Source: Euryarchaeota archaeon UBA346
Lineage (GTDB): Archaea; Thermoplasmatota; E2; DHVEG-1
Direction of reading: 5' to 3'
Assembly: GCA_002496355.1 (NCBI GenBank)
Contig: DAJP01000025.1
Coordinates: 1-9,353 of the forward strand
Length of the DNA: 9,353 bases
Part shown: piece after piece, positions 1-5,347 of the stretch
Numbering within the stretch: position 1 is the stretch's first letter
Layout of the letters: each line of letters starts with the position of its first letter
Notes under the pieces: model-generated
What the model was told of the DNA's origin: nothing
Database searches by the model: none
Seen by the model: only the letters and a program-made list of their open reading frames with translations
Translations under genes and position numbers: made by a program

Positions 1-260
1 ATCTGATACGTCCTCACATAAATAGGCACCACTGGTTTATTCGGTGCTAATAATTGGGTTGTCGCACCTTCAACCTTTATTTCAACGAATCCATCTTTTT
101 CTGATAGTATTGGTTGGGATGAAAATTGAATCGAGAAAGACTGGGTTTTTCGATTCAATGTCTGTTCGTCAGAAGAGTTTGTGAGAAATGAGCCTCCTAA
201 TGGAAAAACACTGAGGAGCACCAGCCCTATTACCAATAATCCAACTATCTTTTTTCCCAT
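1..260 (-). CDS. Secreted protein with C25 (gingipain-like) propeptide, N-terminal part only
   Basis: Partial gene running off the left edge; 86 residues are visible. Residues 1-24 form a clear Sec signal peptide (MGKK, then a hydrophobic core GLLVIGLVLLSVFPLGG). The mature part has the pattern F-x-Q-P...G-F-V-E-I-K-V-E-G-A, then L-L-A-P-N-K-P-V-V-P-I-Y-V-R-T, which resembles the propeptide of C25 (gingipain-type) cysteine peptidases found in exported archaeal proteins: a beta-rich stretch with the 'PGKPxxPVYxKT'-like turn. The catalytic domain would lie outside the window, so peptidase activity cannot be confirmed. The ATG at 260 is preceded by GGGG (268-271, minus strand), a weak Shine-Dalgarno at a spacing like that of other genes here. 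This short ORF is open to the edge. An alternative is another secreted beta-sandwich protein sharing this N-terminal module. Confidence 0.75.
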   Translation of the reverse strand, partial: MGKKIVGLLVIGLVLLSVFPLGGSFLTNSSDEQTLNRKTQSFSIQFSSQPILSEKDGFVEIKVEGATTQLLAPNKPVVPIYVRTYQ

Positions 261-307
261 AGCATTACCCCAATATACAATACAAAAAAACACTTCAAAA
301 GACTTGT

Positions 308-323
308 TTCCTTATTATTGTAC
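308..323 (-). promoter_or_regulatory. Possible TATA region of the C25-like gene
   Basis: On the minus strand the A/T-rich stretch CAATAATAAG (320-311) is the best TATA-like element upstream of the gene starting at 260. Initiation about 26 nt downstream would give a leader of about 30 nt that includes the GGGG motif. The match to the archaeal box A is only moderate. A second A/T-rich stretch nearer the start (about 272-285) is too close to the ATG for a leader carrying that motif. Confidence 0.3.
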
Positions 324-327
324 AAAA

Positions 328-351
328 CGATAATGAACAGGTTTGTTATCG
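328..351. repeat. 24-bp inverted repeat, candidate operator
   Basis: The arms CGATAA (328-333) and TTATCG (346-351) are perfect complements. Inside them AAC (336-338) faces GTT (341-343 region), with only the two positions between the arms and this inner match not Watson-Crick. Read as plus-strand RNA these are U-G and G-U pairs, giving a 10-bp stem with a CAGG loop. It lies directly upstream of the TATA-like stretch of the gene starting at 260, a usual place for an archaeal activator or repressor site. No T-run follows on the plus strand and no plus-strand gene ends here, so a terminator is unlikely. Confidence 0.5.
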
Positions 352-390
352 AATATTTGTCCAAAATCAGAATTTACTCCCGCTACTTCT

Positions 391-411
391 AAAAATATGG
401 GAAAAAAATAA
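391..411 (-). terminator. T-rich transcription terminator after the small archaeal gene
   Basis: Read on the minus strand, the sequence just after the stop at 425 is TTATTTATTTTTTT followed by CCCATATTTTT. Two runs of T on the non-template strand within 35 nt of the stop codon are the usual archaeal termination signal, which needs no hairpin. Confidence 0.55.
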
Positions 412-424
412 ATAATTTTTTTTA

Positions 425-706
425 TCAAATTTTTCCGAACTCTTTTTTTCGTTCTTTAGTATCCTTCCCTGTCGCGTCAAAAAGGAAATCGTTCCATTTC
501 TTGATGACGGAATAATCACCACAGACAGTTTTCGGAGGAACGATACCAATGAACAGAGAGCTTTTCTCCTGTTTTAATGTAATCGCACCGATTCCCTCCA
601 CGGAAAACTGCATGCCTTTCCCAATGTCCCCTTTTGCCCCAAAATACTTCGTCACCAGTGCATCAAGATCTGGGTTATGACCTCGCTTGATTTTGTATTC
701 TCGCAT
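425..706 (-). CDS. Small conserved archaeal protein, DUF5611-like
   Basis: Encodes 93 residues. The N-terminus MREYKIKRGHNPDLDAL, the central beta-rich part (residues about 30-70, including GIGAITLKQEKSSLFIGI) and the ending NDFLFDATGKDTKERKKEF fit a small euryarchaeal family that I recall as DUF5611. Members start with a similar 'EYKxKRGxxPD' motif and end with 'ATGxTxKERxKK'. The function of the family is not known to me. There are no membrane segments, signal peptide or cysteine motif except one Cys in the centre, so it is probably cytosolic. It follows the nitroreductase gene on the same strand after a 53-nt gap and could be co-transcribed with it. No Shine-Dalgarno precedes the ATG, which would suit a leaderless transcript. 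I am confident it is a real gene and moderately confident of the family name. Confidence 0.8.
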   Translation of the reverse strand: MREYKIKRGHNPDLDALVTKYFGAKGDIGKGMQFSVEGIGAITLKQEKSSLFIGIVPPKTVCGDYSVIKKWNDFLFDATGKDTKERKKEFGKI

Positions 707-730
707 AAAGCACGATATAGAATAAGAACG

Positions 731-739
731 ATTTTAACG
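731..739 (-). promoter_or_regulatory. Possible TATA box for a leaderless transcript
   Basis: On the minus strand CGTTAAAAT lies about 26-33 nt upstream of the ATG at 706. That spacing would place the transcription start at or near the ATG, in keeping with the missing Shine-Dalgarno. The match is weak, and read-through from the nitroreductase gene is an equal alternative. Confidence 0.3.
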
Positions 740-759
740 TTTTGTCTCCCCAACCATTT

Positions 760-1335
760 CTATGAAAACTTGTTCAAGTGGAGGATATCCTCCAGTTTCC
801 GCTTAGGCACATGCAAGGTATCCTTTTCATCACGCCAGTATTTCACAGAATCCTTTTGGTCTTCAACGACAGATGTCTCAGCTTTGTAACCAAGGGCGAT
901 CACCGAGTCAATTGCAAGAGTCAACGGGATGCTGCATACCTCCTGTATCTTCGCTCGTTCGATATTGCATAAAATGCAGGTCCCCAGGCCTTCCCCCTCA
1001 GCAGTCAGCACAATGTTTTCTGTTGCAAGACCAACATCTCGTTCATAATACGGATTCTGTGTGTCTTTCACCAGCACGATGATATACGCGGTTGGTCGTT
1101 CAGATTCTTTTGGAATCCATTTCGGTTGGATATAGGCAGCCCAGTGGAGCGCCTCAAAGAGGTTGGCACAGAGTGTTTTATCATTGATAATACAGTACTC
1201 GATTTGTTGGAGGTTCGCCGCAGAGGGCGCAAGTCTTGCAGCGTTCACACATTTTTTCAGGATCTCTAGTTTAACAGCTCTTTGGTGAAACCGACGAATA
1301 CTCCTACGGGAGATGATGGCATCATACACATCCAT
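760..1335 (-). CDS. Nitroreductase-family FMN-dependent oxidoreductase
   Basis: Encodes 191 residues, the usual length of a single-domain nitroreductase. FMN-dependent members use NAD(P)H or other donors to reduce nitro groups, quinones or related substrates; the physiological substrate cannot be read from sequence. Visible motifs are SRRSIRRF at residues 9-16 (the Arg-Arg-Ser-x-Arg cluster that binds the FMN phosphate), APSAANLQ at 36-43 (Ser38 and Asn41, flavin-binding loop), the helix DVGLATENIVLTAEGEGLGTCIL at 100-122 and the ALGY strand at 147-150 near the C-terminus. Four Cys lie in the second half (120, 123 and 134 among them), but there is no ferredoxin domain. It is preceded by GTGATC just before the ATG, which matches the 5' part of the archaeal anti-Shine-Dalgarno. 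The next gene is 53 nt downstream on the same strand. Cytosolic. Confidence 0.93.
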   Translation of the reverse strand: MDVYDAIISRRSIRRFHQRAVKLEILKKCVNAARLAPSAANLQQIEYCIINDKTLCANLFEALHWAAYIQPKWIPKESERPTAYIIVLVKDTQNPYYERDVGLATENIVLTAEGEGLGTCILCNIERAKIQEVCSIPLTLAIDSVIALGYKAETSVVEDQKDSVKYWRDEKDTLHVPKRKLEDILHLNKFS

Positions 1336-1380
1336 GGGATCACAGTATCTGAAACACTTTCGCTGTCCTTTAAGGTTACG

Positions 1381-1396
1381 GAAAATAAAAATACTC
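1381..1396 (-). promoter_or_regulatory. T-rich element between the propeller and nitroreductase genes
   Basis: On the minus strand GTATTTTTATTTTCC lies 29-42 nt after the stop of the gene ending at 1423 and about 46-60 nt before the nitroreductase ATG. It could serve as the terminator of the first gene, as a poor TATA box of the second, or both. The 87-bp gap holds no other signal that I can support. Confidence 0.3.
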
Positions 1397-1422
1397 CCGA
1401 AATCGTCTTATCGAACTGATGA

Positions 1423-3060
1423 TCAAAAGCGGACGAAAAATAAAAAGACTGTCCCCTTTACGGTTTTTTGGGTAGATGCAATGGTGAACGTCATGGTTGG
1501 TTTTCCTATCCCAAACACCAGGGCGTTTAGAGTGATTTCCTCCGCTGCATTGATCGTAAGGTCTCCTGTTCTTTGTTTTCCAAACAAGATCATCCCGCCC
1601 TGTAACGAGAGATTCCAGGGCTCATTTGTCAGATTGGTGGAACCAAGATTTTTTATCTGGATTTTTATGCCAAATCCCCCGGTCATAGTGATCTGTAGAT
1701 TTGGCGGATGTTGAATGGTGAACTCATAGGTTTTTTCCTCTTCGATATTGCCTGCGTTGTCAATGGAATAAAACCGAAGCAGATGAGAACCGTCCTTGGT
1801 CACAGAAAAGGGCTCAGAATAGGTTTCCCAGAGGGCTTCATCAAGCTTGTACATCGTGGTGTCCACACCAGTGATATCATCGGTGGCGTTCAGTGTCACC
1901 AGTACATCACTGATGTACACGTCCTCAAACAGGGTTCCTGATATAGTACAGATCGTCTCTGGTGGTGTGACATCCTCAGGGTTCCCACCGGTTTCCGTAC
2001 GAAGGATGACGCCTTGTTCACCAACGACGATACCAAACCTGTCAGTGACATACTGTAGACTAAGAAGATTCACCGGTGTCCCGCTTGATTGCTGGATCCA
2101 GTCTGATCCCCCATTCTCTGTTCGTAGGATAATTCCATTGTCCCCAACGACGGTTCCTGAGGTCTGATTAGTAAAATCGACAGCCCACAACAGGGTGCTC
2201 ACCCCGGTTTCTCCCTGTTGCCAGCTCTGGCCACCATCAGATGTTTGCACTATTGTTCCATGGTCTCCGACCGCATATCCAATACTCTCATTAGTAAAAC
2301 CGATACTCAAGAGCGCTTCGTTATAAAATAACACTGTTTCCCAGGTGCTTCCCCCATCAGTGGTACGGACAATCGCACCCCCCATAGGTATATCTACGAT
2401 CGCGGTCGCCAATCCAACAGATGTATTCAAGAAAAAAACATCAGTGAGTCGCCCCTCATAAAACACGCTATCATGTTCGATATAAAAACTCGAGGACTCC
2501 CAAGTATCCCACCCATCGTTTGTTCGTGTGAAGAACGGTTGGAAGATAGCGTTCACACCGACTGCTACCCCAACTGTTTCATTCACCATTTGACAGCTAA
2601 AATACGTCCCCATCATCCCGGTCTGTAACGTCGTCCAGTTAGTACCGGAATTATTCGTTAATAGTATAGTCCCGCTTGTTCCAACAGCTAAAATGACATT
2701 GTACCCGTAATAGGATACACCATAGAGGTTTTCCATGACTCCTGAGTTTTGTGCAACCCAGTTGTTTCCACCATCACCACTTCGAAGGATGACTCCTTCA
2801 TCTCCGACGATGGTTCCACGGTTCAGGCAGATGAAAAAAACATTATTAAGATCTTGGGTCACTCCACTGTCGATATGTGTCCACCCGGTGCTCAGTACCC
2901 GGGATTCTTGTGGAATAACTGGTTCTATCTCATATGATTGTATAGATATTGTATAGACTGGAAGTGTCAATGCGAGGACGCTTAAAAGGACACATAGGGT
3001 GTTGTTCCTTGTGTGTTTCTGAAGTAATCTACCAAGAAGCCTATCTTTATAGTTCTTCAT
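1423..3060 (-). CDS. Secreted YCF48/BNR-like beta-propeller with OmpL47-like module and C-terminal domain
   Basis: Encodes 545 residues from the ATG at 3060, chosen because GGGGAT precedes it by 4 nt; an in-frame ATG at 3072 would add four residues. A basic N-terminus followed by a hydrophobic stretch (TLCVLLSVLALTLP, about residues 21-34) is a signal peptide, so the protein is exported. Residues about 55-360 hold seven copies of the YCF48/BNR-like motif G-x-I-L-R-T-x-D-G-G-x-x-W, starting near 89, 130, 175 (degenerate), 228, 268, 309 and 350. That number fits a seven-bladed propeller. Residues about 364-451 resemble an OmpL47-like module (DDITGVDTTMYKLD, then YSIDNAGNIE). The last 94 residues form a beta-domain ending in VKGTVFLFFVRF, like C-terminal domains I recall from exported Thermoplasmatota proteins. 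No catalytic residues are evident; a binding or scaffold role is inference. Photosystem assembly, the role of plant YCF48, does not apply. Confidence 0.85.
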   Translation of the reverse strand: MKNYKDRLLGRLLQKHTRNNTLCVLLSVLALTLPVYTISIQSYEIEPVIPQESRVLSTGWTHIDSGVTQDLNNVFFICLNRGTIVGDEGVILRSGDGGNNWVAQNSGVMENLYGVSYYGYNVILAVGTSGTILLTNNSGTNWTTLQTGMMGTYFSCQMVNETVGVAVGVNAIFQPFFTRTNDGWDTWESSSFYIEHDSVFYEGRLTDVFFLNTSVGLATAIVDIPMGGAIVRTTDGGSTWETVLFYNEALLSIGFTNESIGYAVGDHGTIVQTSDGGQSWQQGETGVSTLLWAVDFTNQTSGTVVGDNGIILRTENGGSDWIQQSSGTPVNLLSLQYVTDRFGIVVGEQGVILRTETGGNPEDVTPPETICTISGTLFEDVYISDVLVTLNATDDITGVDTTMYKLDEALWETYSEPFSVTKDGSHLLRFYSIDNAGNIEEEKTYEFTIQHPPNLQITMTGGFGIKIQIKNLGSTNLTNEPWNLSLQGGMILFGKQRTGDLTINAAEEITLNALVFGIGKPTMTFTIASTQKTVKGTVFLFFVRF

Positions 3061-3064
3061 ACAT

Positions 3065-3104
3065 ATCCCCATTTTTATCTCTATAGAGGATGTTTCATAT
3101 AAAT
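3065..3104 (-). promoter_or_regulatory. TATA box and ribosome binding site of the propeller gene
   Basis: The minus strand carries AATTTATATG with the core TTTATATG at 3104-3097, a near-consensus archaeal box A. Initiation about 26 nt downstream (near 3074) gives a 14-nt leader containing GGGGAT (3070-3065), 4 nt before the ATG at 3060. A perfect 10-bp palindrome CTCTATAGAG (3079-3088) sits between the TATA box and the expected start site and could be a repressor site, but its short length makes this weak. Confidence 0.6.
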
Positions 3105-3200
3105 TTTTGGTTCATTTTTTAGAAGAAATACAGAAAAATCTCCCGGGAACGAACAAGAAGATATTATTCATACATCTCATATTTTCTTTCGTGAAAAGAA

Positions 3201-3230
3201 GGGAATATATTAATTTCAACCACAATATAC
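3201..3230 (+). promoter_or_regulatory. Possible promoter of the 510-residue gene
   Basis: Two TATA-like stretches are present: GAATATATTAAT (3203-3214), preceded by a purine-rich GAAAAGAAGG that could act as the BRE, and CAATATAC (3223-3230). The first predicts a leader of about 26 nt and the second a leader of about 9 nt. No Shine-Dalgarno is seen before the ATG at 3261, so a short leader or leaderless transcript is plausible. Which box is used cannot be decided from sequence. Confidence 0.4.
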
Positions 3231-3260
3231 TTGAACACCTCACTTTTATGGTCTGATACT

Positions 3261-4793
3261 ATGGCAAAGAAAGGGAGAATGACCCGGAGTTTTGCACGTA
3301 CAGCACCAAAATCACAAGAGAAATACCTGATTGAGAACGCAAAAAAACTACAACAAGACCCATTTTTGATCCTTCCTACCTGCTCCGACGAAAGTGCAAA
3401 ATATTTCCAGAAACTTCGAAAAAAAATCACAAAAGTCCATCAGTATTGTTCCAATGAAAAAAAACTTGAGACGCTCTCCCATAAAAAAGGACTGGATGGA
3501 GCGCTCGCTGGTACCTATCTGCTCGCGATTTCAGAGAAAGCACCGTATCTTGCAGCCCTGACGTTTCCCACCGGTGATGTCACCTATGCGCAACGGGGGA
3601 AGGCAGACAGGGAAAAACTCATCGCTGTCCAACATTTCGATGACCCGGTGTTCCGACTCCGAGGCATCACTGATATCGTCTTTAAGAAAAACATCCATGT
3701 GTATTCCTGGGATGGTGGTTTTGTCTGCACGGGGAAAGACGCACATCCCCCCACTGAGTTTATCGATTTCATTCGAACAAAAATTGGGTTCACCTCCCAC
3801 CATGACATCGTGAGTTGTCCACATGTTCCGCCAAGTACTGCAAGGAAGAAAGAGTACCTGCCTTTGAATTATCTCAGAATCGAATGGACGCCCGCGCAGG
3901 TCACTATCGCTCTGTGCGAGAATTGTGCCAAGTCGACAAAGAACACGATGTTTACCATCTCCAAATACATGGTGCAACGTAATCTCTCAGATGATTTTGT
4001 TATCGAGGTCATCACACAAATGGGGCAGCATCCGGGGCTTTCCGATGCGCAGAAAACGGCATCTCTAAAAGACTATCTCTCCGGGGGGCTCACTGATGCT
4101 GATTTTATAAAGAAAATATCAAAAAGCCAGGAAGAATCAGTAAAGACCGCTGAAGAACAGATCTTTGCACTTGATGGAGTTTCCTATGGGACTGATGCAT
4201 CCCGTTTCATCGAAGTTTTACAGCCGGCCCCCTATGAGAAATCCGCTCTCGAGTTCTTCCTTTCTAAGACCCAGGAACCATTGATTATCTCAAGAACATC
4301 CCCTGGAAAAATCATTGAACGATACTGGGATCGATACGGCAACGAATTCCTTGAATCAATCCTGGGGGATACGGACAAGGCGGCATCGTTGTATCAGCTA
4401 GATGAAACGCCATCACATATCATTGTCCTTGCCTATGAGTATCAACAGCGACAGACGATATTATCACGGCTCCCCGTGTATCAAAACCTGCCACCGCTTG
4501 CGGCTTTTATTGATGCGGTCAGTCGAACATATCGGACGTTTGGTGAAAAAAAGGCAGTGGCAGAGATAAAGAACCACCCGGATACACCCAAAGCAAAATC
4601 GATCGCGTACGCGTTTTTACTTGCCCTTGGAAAAGGTAGCGAAGAAAAATGGAAGTACTCCAAAGAAGAGATTGAATATGGAGAATTCCTCCATCAATAC
4701 ACAAAAAAACTCCTCACCGTAGAACCTGAACAGTATAGTGCAGTACTCCAGGAGCTTCTCACGGTCTCAGGTTCTTCTGAGATGATCGCTTGA
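3261..4793 (+). CDS. Conserved archaeal protein of unknown function with CxH...CxxC cluster
   Basis: Encodes 510 residues from the ATG at 3261. The frame is open further up to a TTG at 3231, and another ATG lies at 3279, from which the protein would begin MTRSFARTAPKSQEKYL. I do not know its function. The first 230 residues look like a mixed alpha/beta domain with the motif APYLAALTFPTGDVTYAQRG followed by KADREKLIAVQHFDDP (about residues 94-129). I recall a similar motif from uncharacterised euryarchaeal proteins. Cys186 and His188 (SCPH) with Cys219 and Cys222 (CENC) could bind zinc or another metal; Cys156 (VCTG) lies near. Residues about 230-510 are mostly helical and charged. There is no signal peptide and no membrane segment, so it is probably cytosolic. 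It stands alone on the plus strand, diverging from the propeller gene and converging on the small-protein gene with a 4-bp gap between the stop codons. Confidence 0.85.
   Translation: MAKKGRMTRSFARTAPKSQEKYLIENAKKLQQDPFLILPTCSDESAKYFQKLRKKITKVHQYCSNEKKLETLSHKKGLDGALAGTYLLAISEKAPYLAALTFPTGDVTYAQRGKADREKLIAVQHFDDPVFRLRGITDIVFKKNIHVYSWDGGFVCTGKDAHPPTEFIDFIRTKIGFTSHHDIVSCPHVPPSTARKKEYLPLNYLRIEWTPAQVTIALCENCAKSTKNTMFTISKYMVQRNLSDDFVIEVITQMGQHPGLSDAQKTASLKDYLSGGLTDADFIKKISKSQEESVKTAEEQIFALDGVSYGTDASRFIEVLQPAPYEKSALEFFLSKTQEPLIISRTSPGKIIERYWDRYGNEFLESILGDTDKAASLYQLDETPSHIIVLAYEYQQRQTILSRLPVYQNLPPLAAFIDAVSRTYRTFGEKKAVAEIKNHPDTPKAKSIAYAFLLALGKGSEEKWKYSKEEIEYGEFLHQYTKKLLTVEPEQYSAVLQELLTVSGSSEMIA
4765..4782. 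other. Short hairpin at the 3' ends of two convergent genes
   Basis: TCTCAG (4765-4770) and CTGAGA (4777-4782) pair perfectly around a 6-nt loop. The element lies inside the last codons of the 510-residue gene and 15-33 nt after the stop of the 32-residue gene on the opposite strand. It could shape the 3' end of the minus-strand transcript. A 6-bp stem may be chance. Confidence 0.3.
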
Positions 4794-4797
4794 GGAT

Positions 4798-4896
4798 TTA
4801 TTCGTTCTCTTTTTTTTGTAACGGTGTGAAAAACTCCTCGTCCATCAGATAATATTCCTCGTTATGAAACGACGAGAGGTATGATGCCATAGACAT
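4798..4896 (-). CDS. 32-residue small protein co-transcribed with the winged-helix regulator
   Basis: A complete small gene: ATG at 4896, TAA at 4798-4800. It begins 10 nt after the stop of the regulator gene. The motif AGGTGGAT followed by 4 nt precedes its ATG, exactly the motif and spacing before the regulator, and the AG of the motif comes from the regulator's TAG stop. The peptide begins MSMASYLSSFHNEEYYLMDE, is acidic and aromatic in the middle and basic near the end (TPLQKKENE), with no membrane segment. I recognise no family. Its position suggests a partner or modulator of the regulator, but that is inference. Its 3' end overlaps the T8 terminator of the convergent plus-strand gene. 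The exact copy of the ribosome binding site is the main reason to believe it is translated. Confidence 0.65.
   Translation of the reverse strand: MSMASYLSSFHNEEYYLMDEEFFTPLQKKENE
4810..4817 (+). terminator. T8 terminator of the 510-residue gene
   Basis: A run of eight T on the plus strand, 17-24 nt after the stop at 4793, preceded by a T/C-rich stretch (TTCGTTCTC). This is a typical archaeal oligo-T termination signal. It lies inside the coding sequence of the opposing 32-residue gene, where it encodes the Lys-Lys pair. Confidence 0.6.
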
Positions 4897-4900
4897 TCTT

Positions 4901-4908
4901 ATCCACCT
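4901..4908 (-). promoter_or_regulatory. Ribosome binding site of the 32-residue gene
   Basis: AGGTGGAT on the minus strand, 4 nt before the ATG at 4896, overlapping the TAG stop of the regulator gene. It is identical in sequence and spacing to the site at 5247-5254, which decides the call of the small gene and suggests coupled translation. Confidence 0.65.
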
Positions 4909-5242
4909 ACTCCTTGTCTTTCACCGATTTGATCATTTCCTTCCCAAAATCAGTGATCCCATAGAGTCGAACATTATTCCCACAGCTTTTCTCTTCAACG
5001 ATATCAAGATTCAGTAGTGATTCATCCTCTTTGTATCGTTCTTCCATGCCTCGAATAGCGCCAATCACATTTGATGGTGTTGTCCGCACATGATACGCTA
5101 TTTCAGCTGTGTAACTATAATTTGGGCTGATCTCAAAAAGATACTCCGCTATTTTCTTCCGTACGTTACTGCGTCTCAATGCTCGAACCGCTATCGGACG
5201 TTTAAACTCGAGCGTTGAGGCGACTGATCCCTCATCCTGCAT
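4907..5242 (-). CDS. Winged-helix transcriptional regulator
   Basis: Encodes 111 residues. A DNA-binding winged helix-turn-helix fills residues about 20-100: helix 1 ALRRSNVRKKIAEYLFEI (21-38), the HTH YTAEIAYHVRTTPSNVIGAI (44-63) with TTPSNVIGAIRGM as recognition helix, and a wing after LDIVEEK leading to VRLYGITDFGKEM (91-103). This resembles a set of archaeal regulators with the pattern 'RRSxVRKKILEYL...YTAEIAxxVRTTPSNVxGALRGM' that I associate with Thermoplasmatota. There is no ligand domain; two Cys are absent apart from Cys87, so metal sensing is unlikely. It has its own TATA box and a palindromic site just upstream, so autoregulation is a fair inference. It is followed after 10 nt by the 32-residue gene, probably on the same transcript. 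Confidence 0.88.
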   Translation of the reverse strand: MQDEGSVASTLEFKRPIAVRALRRSNVRKKIAEYLFEISPNYSYTAEIAYHVRTTPSNVIGAIRGMEERYKEDESLLNLDIVEEKSCGNNVRLYGITDFGKEMIKSVKDKE

Positions 5243-5246
5243 CCCA

Positions 5247-5255
5247 ATCCACCTT
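5247..5255 (-). promoter_or_regulatory. Ribosome binding site of the regulator gene
   Basis: AAGGTGGAT on the minus strand, 4 nt before the ATG at 5242. It supports this ATG as the start and serves as the reference for the identical site of the next gene. Confidence 0.65.
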
Positions 5256-5278
5256 CCTAGAACTCATCGTCAATTCTA

Positions 5279-5286
5279 TTAATAAA
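5279..5286 (-). promoter_or_regulatory. TATA box of the regulator operon
   Basis: TTTATTAA on the minus strand (5286-5279) within a longer A/T stretch. Initiation about 26 nt downstream, near 5256, would give a 14-nt leader that begins just before the AAGGTGGAT motif. Confidence 0.5.
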
Positions 5287-5300
5287 TAATTTTCTTATGT

Positions 5301-5317
5301 AATATACCTGGTATATT
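5301..5317. repeat. Perfect 17-bp palindrome, candidate operator
   Basis: AATATACCTGGTATATT: two exact 8-bp arms around a single central base. It lies 15 bp upstream of the TATA box of the winged-helix regulator gene, about 45-60 bp before the expected transcription start, where a dimeric archaeal regulator commonly binds. I saw no second copy in the window. It is intergenic, and the short centre makes an RNA hairpin impossible without opening the inner pairs, so a DNA-binding site is the better reading. Confidence 0.65.
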
Positions 5318-5347
5318 CTCAGCTACCTATTCATGTACATATCCCTG

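Noticed and set aside
1313..1714. 133-residue open frame on the plus strand across the nitroreductase start and propeller end
   Set aside because: It lies antisense to two well-supported genes and crosses their intergenic signals.
1975..2905. Repeated DNA within the propeller gene as tandem repeats or a CRISPR-like array
   Set aside because: The periodicity is at protein level (about 40 residues per blade) with diverged nucleotides; there are no identical repeats with unique spacers.
3184..3200. Short inverted repeat TTCTTT/AAAGAA upstream of the plus-strand promoter
   Set aside because: Six low-complexity pairs in an A/T-rich region are expected by chance.
3231..3260. TTG start at 3231 for the 510-residue gene
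   Set aside because: It would sit in the predicted promoter, has no ribosome binding site, and the added residues do not look like family sequence; the ATG at 3261 is simpler.
3164..3430. 88-residue open frame on the minus strand at the divergent promoter
   Set aside because: Most of it is antisense to the 510-residue gene; its end falls in the promoter region and it has no start signal.
3531..3977. 148-residue open frame on the minus strand inside the 510-residue gene
   Set aside because: It is antisense to a clearly coding gene, has no promoter or ribosome binding site and its translation shows no recognisable domain.
5333..5340. 8-bp palindrome ATGTACAT in the gap before the regulator
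   Set aside because: Too short to be significant and without a relation to a start site, unlike the 17-bp palindrome nearby.
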